Shown here piece after piece: positions 36,327 through 45,720 of a stretch of DNA of 64,000 bases. Under the pieces are notes generated by a model, which saw nothing but the letters and a program-made list of their open reading frames with translations, made no database searches and had not been told where the DNA came from. Both the position numbers and the translations under genes were made by a program. Position 1 is the stretch's first letter, and each line of letters starts with the position of its first letter. The stretch is from JBKEAJ01 sp047975005. GTDB taxonomy: Bacteria > Bacteroidota > Bacteroidia > Bacteroidales > Prolixibacteraceae. Location of the stretch: NCBI GenBank assembly GCA_047975005.1, contig JBKECW010000103.1, forward strand, positions 9,302 to 73,301, written 5' to 3'.

Positions 36327-37536
36327 CAATTTTCCACCGGAGGTGAATGCTCCGGCGACACGAACTTATGAACACTGCAAAGAATGGGTAAAGCAGGGTG
36401 TTGATGTTACAGTTATAACTTGTTTCCCCAACTTCCCGCAAGGAAAGGTGTACGATGGATATAAAAACAAAAGAATTGAACGAGAGGAAAAGGATGGTAT
36501 AAAAGTGATTCGTGTGTGGTCGTATATCGCCGAAAACAAGGGGTTTGCAAAGCGCGTGATAGACTTTGTGTCATTTTCATTTTCGGCATTCTTTGCCGGA
36601 TTATTTCAGAAAACAGACGTCATTATAGCAACAACGCCTCAATTTTTTACAGCATTGGCAGGGCGAACGCTCTCCTTTTGCAAGGGCAAGCCGTGGGTTA
36701 TGGAGGTGCGAGACCTTTGGCCGGAGTCTATAAAAACCGTGGGTGCTATGAAAGATAATCTGTTTATCCGTTATTTTGAGAAAGAAGAAATGTGGTGTTA
36801 TAAAAGTGCAGCAAAGATAGTTGTGGTTACAGACTCCTTTAAAAATACACTGATTGGTAAGGGCATAGACAAAGATAAGATAGAAGTTGTTAAAAACGGA
36901 GCTAATCTGGAATTGTTTAAACATAGCGAAAAAGATAAAGACTTAGTAAATAAACTTCGCCTAAACGGAAAAACTGTTCTTGCGTATGTAGGCACTATCG
37001 GCATGGCACACAACATAGGCTTTATTTTAGACTGCGCAAAGCACATGAAAAATACCAGCTATCATTTTCTTATAGTTGGTGACGGAGCAGAAAGGTGTAA
37101 GCTGGAGGAAAGGGCGAAGAAAGAGCAATTACTGAACGTTAGCTTTATCAAGTCTGTACCTAAGAATGAAGTCGTAAAATACCTGTCGTTAGCCGATATT
37201 GCACTTATAAACTTACGAAGTAGCGAGCTCTTTAAAACCGTAATACCTTCAAAAATATTTGAGAGTGCAGCTATGCAGATTCCTATCCTGATAGGGGTAG
37301 ATGGCGAAGCGAGGTCTATAATCGAACAGTATGAGGCAGGTTTGTACTATGAGCCGGAAAACATTGACGATTTTTTAGAAAAACTTGAGAAAATATGCAT
37401 TAAAGAACAGTATGAGAAATGTCAAGAGGGAGGGCGAAAAATAGCACGGGCCTTTGATCGTAAGTTGCAGGCGAACAGTATGTTCGATGTGCTTAGAGGT
37501 TTGTCTTCAAAAAACAATGCGAGACGTACAACATAG
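36304..37536 (+). CDS. wbuB: WbuB-like glycosyltransferase (GT4)
   Basis: 410 aa. The start ATG at 36304 lies 23 bp inside the heparinase-like gene. It matches the WbuB group throughout: MRILFLTDNFPPEVNAPATRTYEHCKEWVKQG, TVITCFPNFPQGKVYDGYKN, KPWVMEVRDLWPESIKTVGAM, VVKNGANLELF, YVGTIGMAHNIG and SKIFESAAMQIPILIGVDGEARSI. WbuB adds L-fucosamine-type or related sugars in O-antigen units; the actual donor here is unproven. It is the last gene of the polysaccharide locus. A 262 bp AT-rich gap before putA has a long T-run but no clear hairpin. Confidence 0.85.
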   Translation: MRILFLTDNFPPEVNAPATRTYEHCKEWVKQGVDVTVITCFPNFPQGKVYDGYKNKRIEREEKDGIKVIRVWSYIAENKGFAKRVIDFVSFSFSAFFAGLFQKTDVIIATTPQFFTALAGRTLSFCKGKPWVMEVRDLWPESIKTVGAMKDNLFIRYFEKEEMWCYKSAAKIVVVTDSFKNTLIGKGIDKDKIEVVKNGANLELFKHSEKDKDLVNKLRLNGKTVLAYVGTIGMAHNIGFILDCAKHMKNTSYHFLIVGDGAERCKLEERAKKEQLLNVSFIKSVPKNEVVKYLSLADIALINLRSSELFKTVIPSKIFESAAMQIPILIGVDGEARSIIEQYEAGLYYEPENIDDFLEKLEKICIKEQYEKCQEGGRKIARAFDRKLQANSMFDVLRGLSSKNNARRTT

Positions 37537-37798
37537 TTAGGAGCAGTGCTGCAACCAGATAGGGAAAGTCATGTGCGAGTTATTTGTTGATTGTAGCGCA
37601 TGTTTAATACTCCTGTTATTCTCTTAATTGTAAGTTTCTGCGATTTATTGATAGCGAAATGTATGGCAATGTTGTCTTTTTCTTATAATTTAACATATTG
37701 AATGATTAAGGTTTTCTTTTTTTTTTACTATAATTGTACGCTCTCAATCACATTCCGTGTTTTGTTGGCAATTTTAACAATTTAAATTACAGTAAGTC

Positions 37799-40700
37799 AT
37801 GCAAGATATAACTCCCCAAGAAGTACACAGCTGGGCTAAACAGTTTCTAACACAAGCAGAAAAAGAATTGACAAGCGCGGAAATAAAAGAACAAAGAAAG
37901 TACGCCGATTTGATTCAAAATCCTAACGATAAGATCCTATTGTCTAAAATGCTGGACGAATCTTCGCAAATTAGAAACGATAAAAAATTATCGCCACGAA
38001 TCAGAACTCTTATAAAACAATATGGAGTACCTCAGTTTTTCGATGGCTCGGATACTTTTCTTATCAGAATGTTTGTTTCATTCGGATATATGTTTGACTC
38101 CATAGCAATGCCATTCTTTAAAAGCAAACTCAGAAAGGAGACAAGTAAAGTAATTATTGCCGAAGAACGCCCGTCGCTGACCCGGCACCTGTCAGGTAGA
38201 GCAAAGCAAAAGGTGGGGCAAAATGTAAATCTTTTAGGAGAAGTCGTATTGGGTAATGTCGAAGCAGACAACCGCTATCAACACTATCTGGATGCTCTAA
38301 AAGATCCTGATGTAAACTATATATCAGTAAAAATATCAGGGATATATGCTCAATTGCATCCCCTTAATTACAAACAAAGCAAAATAGAACTTTGCAAGAG
38401 ACTGGCAAAAATATACCAACATGCCATAGATCACCCCTACACCAATGATGCTGGTGTATCAACCCCAAAATTCGTAAATCTAGACATGGAGGAGTATAAA
38501 GACTCAGAACTGACCCTAGACGTGTTCACTTCGGTGCTGAATATGCCTGAATTTAAGAATTATACGGCAGGGGTAGTAATACAAGCCTATCTTCCCGATG
38601 CGTGGAATTTTCAAAGCGAATTGCTGGAATTTGCAAAAAAACGAGCAGAGGCAGGTAGTGCTCCCATAAAAATGCGACTAGTGAAGGGTGCTAATCTCCA
38701 AATGGAAAGTATAATTTCATCATTGCGTGGATGGAACAGCCCCGTTCTGTCTTCAAAGGTTGAGGTTGATGCTAACTATCTGCGCATACTAGACCGATCA
38801 TTGCTAGCCGAGAATGCTAAGATAATGCATGTGGGTGTGGCGTCTCACAACTTCTTCTCGATTGGCTACGCATACTTGCTCAGCCAGAGAAATGGCGTCG
38901 AAGACTATGTCAGCTTTGAAATGCTGGAAGGTATGGCAAACCACCTGCCCCGTGTTATGCGGAAACTAGAGAAGCAAATTATATTATACACCCCTGTCGT
39001 AAAAAAAGAACACTTCCTAAATGCAGTCTCCTACCTAGTTCGCAGACTGGATGAAAACACTGGCAAGGACAACTTCTTGAGTTATTCCTTCAACTTGAAA
39101 GCCGACTCGGAGCAATGGCAATTTTTATACAAGCAGTTCCAAGAGGCTTATAACATAAAGGATAAAGTCTCATCGACCCCTAGCCGGGTACAAGACAGAC
39201 TACAAGGTATTGTAGAAAACTCGTGTGAAAGACCAAAAGGACAATTTAGAAACGAGCCCGATACGAACTTCGACCTACCACAGAATAGGAAATGGGCTGA
39301 GAAGATACTTGCAGATTGGCAAGACCGTCCTGCCCCAGAGTTTGAAAAACTGGATGCCGACGGTGTGCAAGCAATGATAGACGCAGCACAAGAGGATAAA
39401 TCGGAATGGAGAAAAACCACAATGCAACAAAGGTCTGAAATACTGCATAAAGTAGCTGACAGACTATGCGAGTCCCGAGGCGACCTGATAGGCTGTATGG
39501 CCGCAACCACCCGAAAGACATTTATGGAAGGAGACGTTGAGGTCTCTGAAGCCATCGACTTTTGTCGTTTCTACCCCGACAGCATGGAAGCATTCCACAA
39601 CTTGGAAACAGTGAGCTATGCTCCCAAAGGCATTGTGTTGGTTATCTCGCCGTGGAACTTCCCTCTTGCTATTCCCGTTGGCGGAGTGGCTGCCGCACTG
39701 TCTGGTGGCAATAGCGTTATCCTAAAGCCCGCAACGGTATCATATCCCATTGCTTTGGAGTTTGCAAAATGCTTCTGGGATGCAGGTGTGCCAAAAGATG
39801 CTTTGCAGTTAGTCTGCACTAAAAGCCGTGATGCTCTCAATATTCTGACTGCAAGTCCTGTTATTAAGCATACAATATTGACGGGCGGTACAGATACAGC
39901 TTTCAACCTTCTTAAAAACAATCCAACTTGCCCACTGTCTGCCGAAACAGGTGGAAAGAATGCAATTATTCTTACAGAAAGTGGCGATATGGATCATGCA
40001 ATACTAAATATAGTCAGCTCTGCTTTCGGCAACGCTGGGCAAAAATGCTCTGCTTGCTCACTGCTCCTTGTCGAAAAAGGAGTTTATGACAATCCCGAAT
40101 TTAAATCGAAGCTTAAAGATGCAGTTACAAGCCTGCAGACAGGCAGCCCTTGGGAGCTGAACAACATTATAGGGCCAATGATTACAAACGACAACGACAA
40201 GCTGTTGCATGCAATTAATAATCTAGAAGGTGGTGAATCATGGCTAGTAGAACCCAAATTTCTCGACGATGAAAAGTATATCCTCAAACCAACGGTGAAA
40301 TGGGGAGTGCGCCCCGATAGCTATACCTTTAAAACCGAACTCTTCGCACCGCTATTGGCAGTAGTGCGTATCAATAGCCTAGAGGAGGGTATCAAGTTTG
40401 TAAATAGCTCCGAATACGGTCTGACCTCTGGACTGCAAAGTCTCGACGAAATGGAGCAAACTCTTTGGAAGGACAGTATCGAAGCCGGGAATTTATATGT
40501 CAATCGTGGTATCACAGGTGCAATTGTTAATCGTCAGCCCTTTGGCGGCATGAAGTTGTCATCCTTTGGCGGAGGCATCAAAGCAGGAGGCGTGAATTAC
40601 ACTTCGTGTTTCGTTAATTTCTCTGAAAATGAAGCATATAACGAGAATGTGAAAATAAGTCCGAAATTTAAGGCTCTGCAAGAACTGCTTCCCGAAGAAA

Positions 40701-41212
40701 GCAAAGCCCGCTTTGCCTACGCTGTCGACAGCTATCTGAAGAATTGGAAAGAGGAGTTTTCGGTGGAGCGTGATGTTAATAATATATTGGGCGAAAGCAA
40801 TGTGTTTAGATATCGCCCAATAAAATCGTGTGTGCTCAGACTAAACGGAAGCGAAGAACTATGCGATATATTTATGGTTGCCGTAGCATGCTGTGTTACG
40901 GGTACTAGCTTGACAATCAGTTATGACGTTGATAATGGCAATATTGGGAATGCTAAGGATGCCCTCAGTGCGTTAAATATAAGAACAAAAGAGCAAAGTG
41001 AAGATTTATTCCTTGCAGAGCTCGATCAATACGAACGTGGACGGACCTTTAGTGACAATTTGTCTGATGAGGTGTGCAAAAAAACTTCTGAAACAGGTAA
41101 ATATATTGCAACTCCCAAAGCACTTGTTGAAGGGCGTGTTGAGCTGTTGCACTACCTAAAAGAGCAAAGCGTAACTTACGAATATCATCGTTACGGGAGT
41201 ATATTGGAATAG
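37799..41212 (+). CDS. putA: Bifunctional proline dehydrogenase / pyrroline-5-carboxylate dehydrogenase (PutA)
   Basis: 1137 aa. Residues about 85-440 are the FAD-dependent proline dehydrogenase barrel (GQNVNLLGEVVLG, VNLDMEEYKDSELTLDVF, RLVKGANLQMES, DANYLRILDRSL, VASHNFFSIGYA, FEMLEGMA). Residues about 500-945 are the NAD-dependent P5C dehydrogenase (VISPWNFPLAIPVGG, ILTGGTDTAFN, SAETGGKNAIIL with the general-base Glu, and catalytic Cys750 in GQKCSACS). About 190 further residues follow, as in long PutA proteins with a C-terminal ALDH-like accessory domain. No N-terminal ribbon-helix-helix DNA-binding domain is present, so it does not repress its own gene as E. coli PutA does. Converts proline to glutamate at the membrane. 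Confidence 0.95.
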   Translation: MQDITPQEVHSWAKQFLTQAEKELTSAEIKEQRKYADLIQNPNDKILLSKMLDESSQIRNDKKLSPRIRTLIKQYGVPQFFDGSDTFLIRMFVSFGYMFDSIAMPFFKSKLRKETSKVIIAEERPSLTRHLSGRAKQKVGQNVNLLGEVVLGNVEADNRYQHYLDALKDPDVNYISVKISGIYAQLHPLNYKQSKIELCKRLAKIYQHAIDHPYTNDAGVSTPKFVNLDMEEYKDSELTLDVFTSVLNMPEFKNYTAGVVIQAYLPDAWNFQSELLEFAKKRAEAGSAPIKMRLVKGANLQMESIISSLRGWNSPVLSSKVEVDANYLRILDRSLLAENAKIMHVGVASHNFFSIGYAYLLSQRNGVEDYVSFEMLEGMANHLPRVMRKLEKQIILYTPVVKKEHFLNAVSYLVRRLDENTGKDNFLSYSFNLKADSEQWQFLYKQFQEAYNIKDKVSSTPSRVQDRLQGIVENSCERPKGQFRNEPDTNFDLPQNRKWAEKILADWQDRPAPEFEKLDADGVQAMIDAAQEDKSEWRKTTMQQRSEILHKVADRLCESRGDLIGCMAATTRKTFMEGDVEVSEAIDFCRFYPDSMEAFHNLETVSYAPKGIVLVISPWNFPLAIPVGGVAAALSGGNSVILKPATVSYPIALEFAKCFWDAGVPKDALQLVCTKSRDALNILTASPVIKHTILTGGTDTAFNLLKNNPTCPLSAETGGKNAIILTESGDMDHAILNIVSSAFGNAGQKCSACSLLLVEKGVYDNPEFKSKLKDAVTSLQTGSPWELNNIIGPMITNDNDKLLHAINNLEGGESWLVEPKFLDDEKYILKPTVKWGVRPDSYTFKTELFAPLLAVVRINSLEEGIKFVNSSEYGLTSGLQSLDEMEQTLWKDSIEAGNLYVNRGITGAIVNRQPFGGMKLSSFGGGIKAGGVNYTSCFVNFSENEAYNENVKISPKFKALQELLPEESKARFAYAVDSYLKNWKEEFSVERDVNNILGESNVFRYRPIKSCVLRLNGSEELCDIFMVAVACCVTGTSLTISYDVDNGNIGNAKDALSALNIRTKEQSEDLFLAELDQYERGRTFSDNLSDEVCKKTSETGKYIATPKALVEGRVELLHYLKEQSVTYEYHRYGSILE

Positions 41213-41235
41213 TGCAAAAACGATAAATCCAGCAA

Positions 41236-41760
41236 ATGAATAATAAGAAAGAATACGCAACAAACGAAATTATTGAATTTTACGAAAAGCAGAAAATTAC
41301 AAAATGGGTGTGGCTGATATTGCTGCCAATTGTCGTAGTGGCAATAGGAGGAAGTTATAAACAGCTAATCATGAAAGAAAAATTTGGTGATAATCCAATG
41401 TCTGATTCTGGTATTATTGTATTTCTAATATTTATTTTGTTGCTCGTCGTGTTCTTCCTTACCCTAAAACTTAATACGCTCATTAGTAATGCAGGTATTC
41501 AGATAAGATTATCGTTCTTTATCAAAAAAAAAGTTGCTTGGGACGAAATAAAAAATATTAGTATCGTTGATTATGGATTTGTTGGCGGGTGGGGAATTAG
41601 GTGTAGCACAGAATACGGAACAATTTACAATATGAGGGGAAGTAAAGGCCTTGCTGTAGAGTTGAAGAACGGAAGGCGTTTTCTGGTTGGCACCCAAAGG
41701 GAGAGTGAGTTAAGCGACATCATTAAAAGGAAGCAATTGGCGAAGACTAGTATAACATGA
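41236..41760 (+). CDS. Membrane protein with a PH-like cytoplasmic domain, unknown function
   Basis: 174 aa. Two membrane helices (about 23-45, KWVWLILLPIVVVAIGG, and about 60-85, GIIVFLIFILLLVVFFLTL) are followed by a soluble beta-rich region (about 90-170: AGIQIRLSFFIKKKVAWDEIKNISIVDYGFVGGWGIRC, then a Gly-rich turn and LKNGRRFLVGTQR) that resembles the small bacterial PH-like fold. No enzymatic motif. It starts 23 bp after putA and is probably co-transcribed with it. I cannot name its role. Confidence 0.7.
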   Translation: MNNKKEYATNEIIEFYEKQKITKWVWLILLPIVVVAIGGSYKQLIMKEKFGDNPMSDSGIIVFLIFILLLVVFFLTLKLNTLISNAGIQIRLSFFIKKKVAWDEIKNISIVDYGFVGGWGIRCSTEYGTIYNMRGSKGLAVELKNGRRFLVGTQRESELSDIIKRKQLAKTSIT

Positions 41761-41954
41761 TGTAGTGTTCGCTAGCAATTATAGCTTGTGTAAAAGCATT
41801 AAGGGGCTAATAAACTTTATTGATATCGCTAAAGTAAATTACTATTAGCAAGTTAAATATCTTTTTGCTTACTTTGCTAGCCTAAAACATGATAGGCATA
41901 GTATAATCAACTGTCAGTCCGTATAAAACGATGATAGTTTAAAGACAACAAACA

Positions 41955-42467
41955 ATGAATGAAATAAAAGGGAAAATTACCTTCAAAGGCAACCCGATGA
42001 CACTGTTGGGAAATGAAGTAAAGGTCGGCGATAAAGCACCGGACTTTATGGTATTAGGAGCAGGACTTAATCCTGTGAAATTGAGCGATTATGCCGGCAA
42101 GGTAGTGGTGTTGGCGGTATACCCGTCGATAGACACTGGTGTTTGCCAGTTGCAAAACAAGAGGTTCAACAAAGAGGCAGCAGGATTAGGAGACGCGGTA
42201 ATTCTGTCATTGTCTTGCGACTTGCCTTTTGCTCAGGGGCGCTTTTGTGCAGCCGAAGGCTTAGATAAAGTCGTAACGGTATCTGACCACCGAGATGTAG
42301 ATTTCGGTACTAAATACGGACTGTTGATAAAAGAACTACGATTGCTTACTAGAGCCACTGTAGTGATAGACAGGGATGGAACAATAAAATATTTGGAGGT
42401 CTGTCCGGAAGTAACAAACGAGCCGGATTATGAATCTGCATTGAAAGTTATAAAAGGACTGATTTAA
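41955..42467 (+). CDS. tpx: Thiol peroxidase (Tpx)
   Basis: 170 aa, atypical 2-Cys peroxiredoxin. Peroxidatic cysteine in SIDTGVCQLQNKRFN and resolving cysteine in LSCDLPFAQGRFC, with the Tpx N-terminus ITFKGNPMTLLGNEVKVGDKAPDF and LTRATVVIDRDGTIKYLEVCPEVTNEPDY. It reduces peroxides using thioredoxin in the periplasm or cytoplasm; no signal peptide is present here, so cytoplasmic. A weak -7-like TTACTTTG lies at 41879-41886. A strong terminator follows. Confidence 0.95.
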   Translation: MNEIKGKITFKGNPMTLLGNEVKVGDKAPDFMVLGAGLNPVKLSDYAGKVVVLAVYPSIDTGVCQLQNKRFNKEAAGLGDAVILSLSCDLPFAQGRFCAAEGLDKVVTVSDHRDVDFGTKYGLLIKELRLLTRATVVIDRDGTIKYLEVCPEVTNEPDYESALKVIKGLI

Positions 42468-42514
42468 TCTTGCACTGAATATTATTAGTGGAATTTAAAT
42501 CAGTATTTCATCAA

Positions 42515-42552
42515 AACTCTGCCACTCGTATCTGCAGTGGCAGAGTTTCTTA
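42515..42552 (+). terminator. Rho-independent terminator after tpx
   Basis: A perfect 12 bp inverted repeat (42515-42526 with 42536-42547; aactctgccact and its complement) has a 9-nt loop and is followed by T-rich sequence. It lies between the tpx stop and the GSCFA gene, which starts 20 bp later. Confidence 0.85.
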
Positions 42553-42571
42553 TTCATGGTAATATAGCTAA

Positions 42572-43555
42572 ATGAACATCTCGTTTTCGACAAAGGTGAA
42601 TATACAAACCCTCAATGCAAGGGTCGGGTACGGAGAGAAAGGAGTCGCTCTCGGTTCCTGCTTTGCAAACAATATTGGAGGCAAATTGTCGGAGGGAAAA
42701 TTCGACTTCCTTATAAATCCCGTAGGTATTACGTACAATCCGGCAAGTCTCTCAGCGTTGATAAATAGAGCATTAGAGGGTAAGACGTACTCTTCGGGAG
42801 ATTTTTTTGAACACGAAGGCTTATGGAAATCTTACGACTTCCATAGCGACATGGCGCACGAGTCTTTGGACGACACCTGCCAAAGAATTAACGAAGCTAT
42901 GAAACATCTTCGGGAATATCTAATGTCCTCAAAGACAATTATTATTACATTGGGCACTTCTTGGATTTACAATCTTGTCGATACAGGCAAGGTCGTAACA
43001 AATTGCCACAAGCAGGCAGCATCAAACTTCAAAAGACAAAGATTATCTGTCTCCGAAATGGAGCAACACCTCTGGTCGGCATTAGATGCCCTTTTTGCTG
43101 TAAATCCAAATGTCAATATTTTAATGACAGTAAGCCCAATAAGGCATCTGAAAGATGGAGCTGCAGAGAATCAGGTGAGCAAAGCATCTCTGCTGCTTGC
43201 CACAAACCAGCTCTGCGATAGATTTCAGAACGTAGAGTATTTCCCCGCTTACGAGATCATGATAGATGAACTTAGGGACTACAGATTCTATGCCGACGAT
43301 ATGATACATCCATCATCTCTTGCAATAGAAATTATATGGCAGAAATTTTTAGATACTGTGGCTTCTGATAAAACAAGGAACTTGTACAATGACGTAATGA
43401 GGATTGTCGCCGCAGCAAAACACATACCTCGCTCTTGTAATTCTCTTGACTACAAGAAGTTTAAGGCAAAGAGCCTCTCGAGAATATCAGAGCTGGAGGA
43501 AGAATGCAAAAGCTTAGACTTTGGAGAAGAGAAAAAGTATTTCTCCTCTTCTTAA
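42572..43555 (+). CDS. GSCFA-domain protein
   Basis: 327 aa, GSCFA family (PF08885), named for the motif seen here as ALGSCFANNIGGKL at about residue 27. Other family blocks: FLINPVGITYNP, TLGTSWIY, MTVSPIRHLKDG, YFPAYEIMIDELRDYRFYADDMIHPSSLAIEIIW. The fold is probably SGNH/GDSL hydrolase-like, with the Ser of GSCFA and the DDMIHPS block as candidate catalytic residues. The function in Bacteroidota is unknown. No signal peptide. It stands between the tpx terminator and the rpsA promoter, so it is likely monocistronic. Confidence 0.88.
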   Translation: MNISFSTKVNIQTLNARVGYGEKGVALGSCFANNIGGKLSEGKFDFLINPVGITYNPASLSALINRALEGKTYSSGDFFEHEGLWKSYDFHSDMAHESLDDTCQRINEAMKHLREYLMSSKTIIITLGTSWIYNLVDTGKVVTNCHKQAASNFKRQRLSVSEMEQHLWSALDALFAVNPNVNILMTVSPIRHLKDGAAENQVSKASLLLATNQLCDRFQNVEYFPAYEIMIDELRDYRFYADDMIHPSSLAIEIIWQKFLDTVASDKTRNLYNDVMRIVAAAKHIPRSCNSLDYKKFKAKSLSRISELEEECKSLDFGEEKKYFSSS

Positions 43556-43580
43556 TTTATTGAGAATTAAAGAATTTTCC

Positions 43581-43612
43581 TTTGCTTAGCAATTATAAAA
43601 GTACTACCTTTG
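43581..43612 (+). promoter_or_regulatory. Promoter of rpsA
   Basis: TTTG (43581-43584) and TACCTTTG (43605-43612) with a 20 bp spacer match the Bacteroidota primary-sigma consensus exactly. The leader to the rpsA ATG at 43668 is about 50 nt, A/T-rich with no strong Shine-Dalgarno, as is usual for the phylum. Confidence 0.85.
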
Positions 43613-43667
43613 CACTCGCATTTAAAAATATATAATGTCTAATCACTAAAGGTTTTTATTTAAAATT

Positions 43668-45578
43668 ATGACAAAAGAAAATCAAGAAAATCCTACGCCT
43701 GAGGTAGAACAAGAGGTTCAGGTAGCTGTAGAAGCAAAGGATGAGAAAATCACCGAAACTAAAAAAGCAACAAAAGTTGCTCCTGTAACAAGTGCCGAGC
43801 CAGAAGCAGATTTCGACTGGGACTTGTTCGAGGCAGAGCAAGTTAGCTCATTAAAGTCTAAAGAAGGTACTCCAGAGGCAAACGAGTACGAACAAACACT
43901 TACATCAATACAGGAAAAGGAAGTAATAGAAGGTACTGTTATCTCTATCACAAAAAGCGAAGTAGTTATTGAAATAGGTTATAAATCTGATGGTATTGTC
44001 GGACTTAACGAATTTAGATACAATCCGGAGCTAAAAGTTGGCGACAAGGCAGAAGTATTTGTCGAAACACTAGAAGACCCTAAGGGTCAGATGGTTCTTT
44101 CGCACAAGAAAGCTAGAGCTCTACGCTCTTGGGATAGAGTAAACGAAGCATTCGACAAAGACGAGATATGCAAAGGATTTATCAAGTGTCGTACCAAAGG
44201 TGGTATGATTGTAGACGTATTTGGAATTGAGGCTTTCTTGCCAGGTTCTCAAATAGACGTTAAGCCTATCCGCGATTACGATGTGTACGTTGGAAAAACA
44301 ATGGAGTTCAAAGTCGTTAAGATTAATCACGAATATCGTAACGTTGTTGTTTCTCATAAAGCTCTTATCGAGGCAGAGCTTGAAACTCAAAAGAAAGAAA
44401 TTATCTCTAAACTTGAAAAAGGACAGGTTCTTGAAGGAGTTGTTAAAAATATCACTTCATACGGAGTATTTATTGATTTAGGTGGAGTAGATGGATTGAT
44501 TCATATCACAGACTTGTCATGGGGACGTGTAAACCACCCATCAGAAGAGGTAGAGCTAGACCAAACTCTAAACGTTGTTATACTTGAATTTGATGACGAG
44601 AAAAAACGTATTGCTCTAGGTCTTAAGCAGCTTACACCGCATCCATGGGATGCTCTTGACGACAATCTTAATGTTGGCGACAATATTAAAGGCAAAGTGG
44701 TTGTTCTTGCAGATTATGGTGCTTTTGTAGAAGTTGCTCCTGGTGTTGAAGGACTTATTCACGTTTCGGAAATGTCTTGGTCTCAGCATCTTAGAAGTGC
44801 GCAGGACTTCATGAAAGTTGGTGATGAGGTAGAAGCTGTTATCCTAACACTAGACAGAGACGAGCGCAAAATGTCGCTTGGTATCAAACAACTACACCAA
44901 GATCCATGGGAAAGCATTGATACAAAATATCCAGTAGGAACTAAGCTGTCTGCAAAGGTTAGAAACTTTACTAACTTCGGAGTATTTGTTGAAATAGAAG
45001 AAGGCGTAGATGGTCTTATACATATCTCAGACCTTTCTTGGACTAAGAAAGTTAAGCACCCTTCAGAGTTTACGTCAATAGGCGAACAAATCGAAGTTCA
45101 GGTGCTAGATATTGACATGGAAAATCGTAGACTTAGCCTTGGACACAAACAACTGGAAGAAAATCCATGGGATGTATTTGAAACAATATTCACGCCAGAC
45201 TCAGAGCATGAAGGTACAATTACTGAAATGGTAGATAAAGGAGCAGTTGTTTCTCTTCCATACGGTGTTGAGGGATTTGTTACAACACGTCATTTGCAGA
45301 AAGAAGATAAGTCACAAGCAAAAGTTGATGAGAAATTATTGTTCAAAGTTCTAGATTTCTCTAAGGCTGCTAGAAGAATACTTGTATCTCACTCAAGAAC
45401 ATGGGAAGAGACAAACAAGTCGGCTAGCGATAGCTCAACATCAGCATCAGCTGCAAACAAGGGAGGAGCTAAGCCAAAAGTCCTTATCGACAAGGGCGAA
45501 AAAACCACTCTAGGTGATGTGTCAGGATTGGCAGAATTAAAATCACAGATGGAGAAAGCAGAAGATAAGAAAAAGTAG
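43668..45578 (+). CDS. rpsA: 30S ribosomal protein S1
   Basis: 636 aa. After a Glu/Lys-rich N-terminus come six S1 OB-fold repeats: two degenerate ones (about 83-165 and about 165-250) and four typical repeats with the GVFI/VDGLIHI.DLSW signature (for example EGVVKNITSYGVFIDLGGVDG, VVLADYGAFVEVAPGVEG, RNFTNFGVFVEIEEGVDG) and a last degenerate one (about 510-590). The C-terminal tail (about 590-636) is Ser/Ala/Gly-rich and basic. S1 brings mRNA to the 30S subunit; in a phylum with few Shine-Dalgarno sites it is central to initiation. Its own strong promoter and a terminator flank it, so it is a single-gene unit. Confidence 0.96.
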   Translation: MTKENQENPTPEVEQEVQVAVEAKDEKITETKKATKVAPVTSAEPEADFDWDLFEAEQVSSLKSKEGTPEANEYEQTLTSIQEKEVIEGTVISITKSEVVIEIGYKSDGIVGLNEFRYNPELKVGDKAEVFVETLEDPKGQMVLSHKKARALRSWDRVNEAFDKDEICKGFIKCRTKGGMIVDVFGIEAFLPGSQIDVKPIRDYDVYVGKTMEFKVVKINHEYRNVVVSHKALIEAELETQKKEIISKLEKGQVLEGVVKNITSYGVFIDLGGVDGLIHITDLSWGRVNHPSEEVELDQTLNVVILEFDDEKKRIALGLKQLTPHPWDALDDNLNVGDNIKGKVVVLADYGAFVEVAPGVEGLIHVSEMSWSQHLRSAQDFMKVGDEVEAVILTLDRDERKMSLGIKQLHQDPWESIDTKYPVGTKLSAKVRNFTNFGVFVEIEEGVDGLIHISDLSWTKKVKHPSEFTSIGEQIEVQVLDIDMENRRLSLGHKQLEENPWDVFETIFTPDSEHEGTITEMVDKGAVVSLPYGVEGFVTTRHLQKEDKSQAKVDEKLLFKVLDFSKAARRILVSHSRTWEETNKSASDSSTSASAANKGGAKPKVLIDKGEKTTLGDVSGLAELKSQMEKAEDKKK

Positions 45579-45602
45579 TCTACTGCTTTGAGATATTGAT
45601 AT

Positions 45603-45632
45603 AAGGGTGGGTTTTTGATCCACCCTTTTTTC
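45603..45632 (+). terminator. Rho-independent terminator after rpsA
   Basis: An 8 bp stem (aagggtgg, 45603-45610, with ccaccctt, 45620-45627) around a T-rich loop is followed by a run of T. It lies 25 bp after the rpsA stop. Confidence 0.85.
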
Positions 45633-45720
45633 TTACATTAAACATTAATTGAGCCCTGAAGCCAATACCACAAATAAAGCGCAAAAGGCGGGACAATACT
45701 AATTCTAGTCGCAAAATAAT

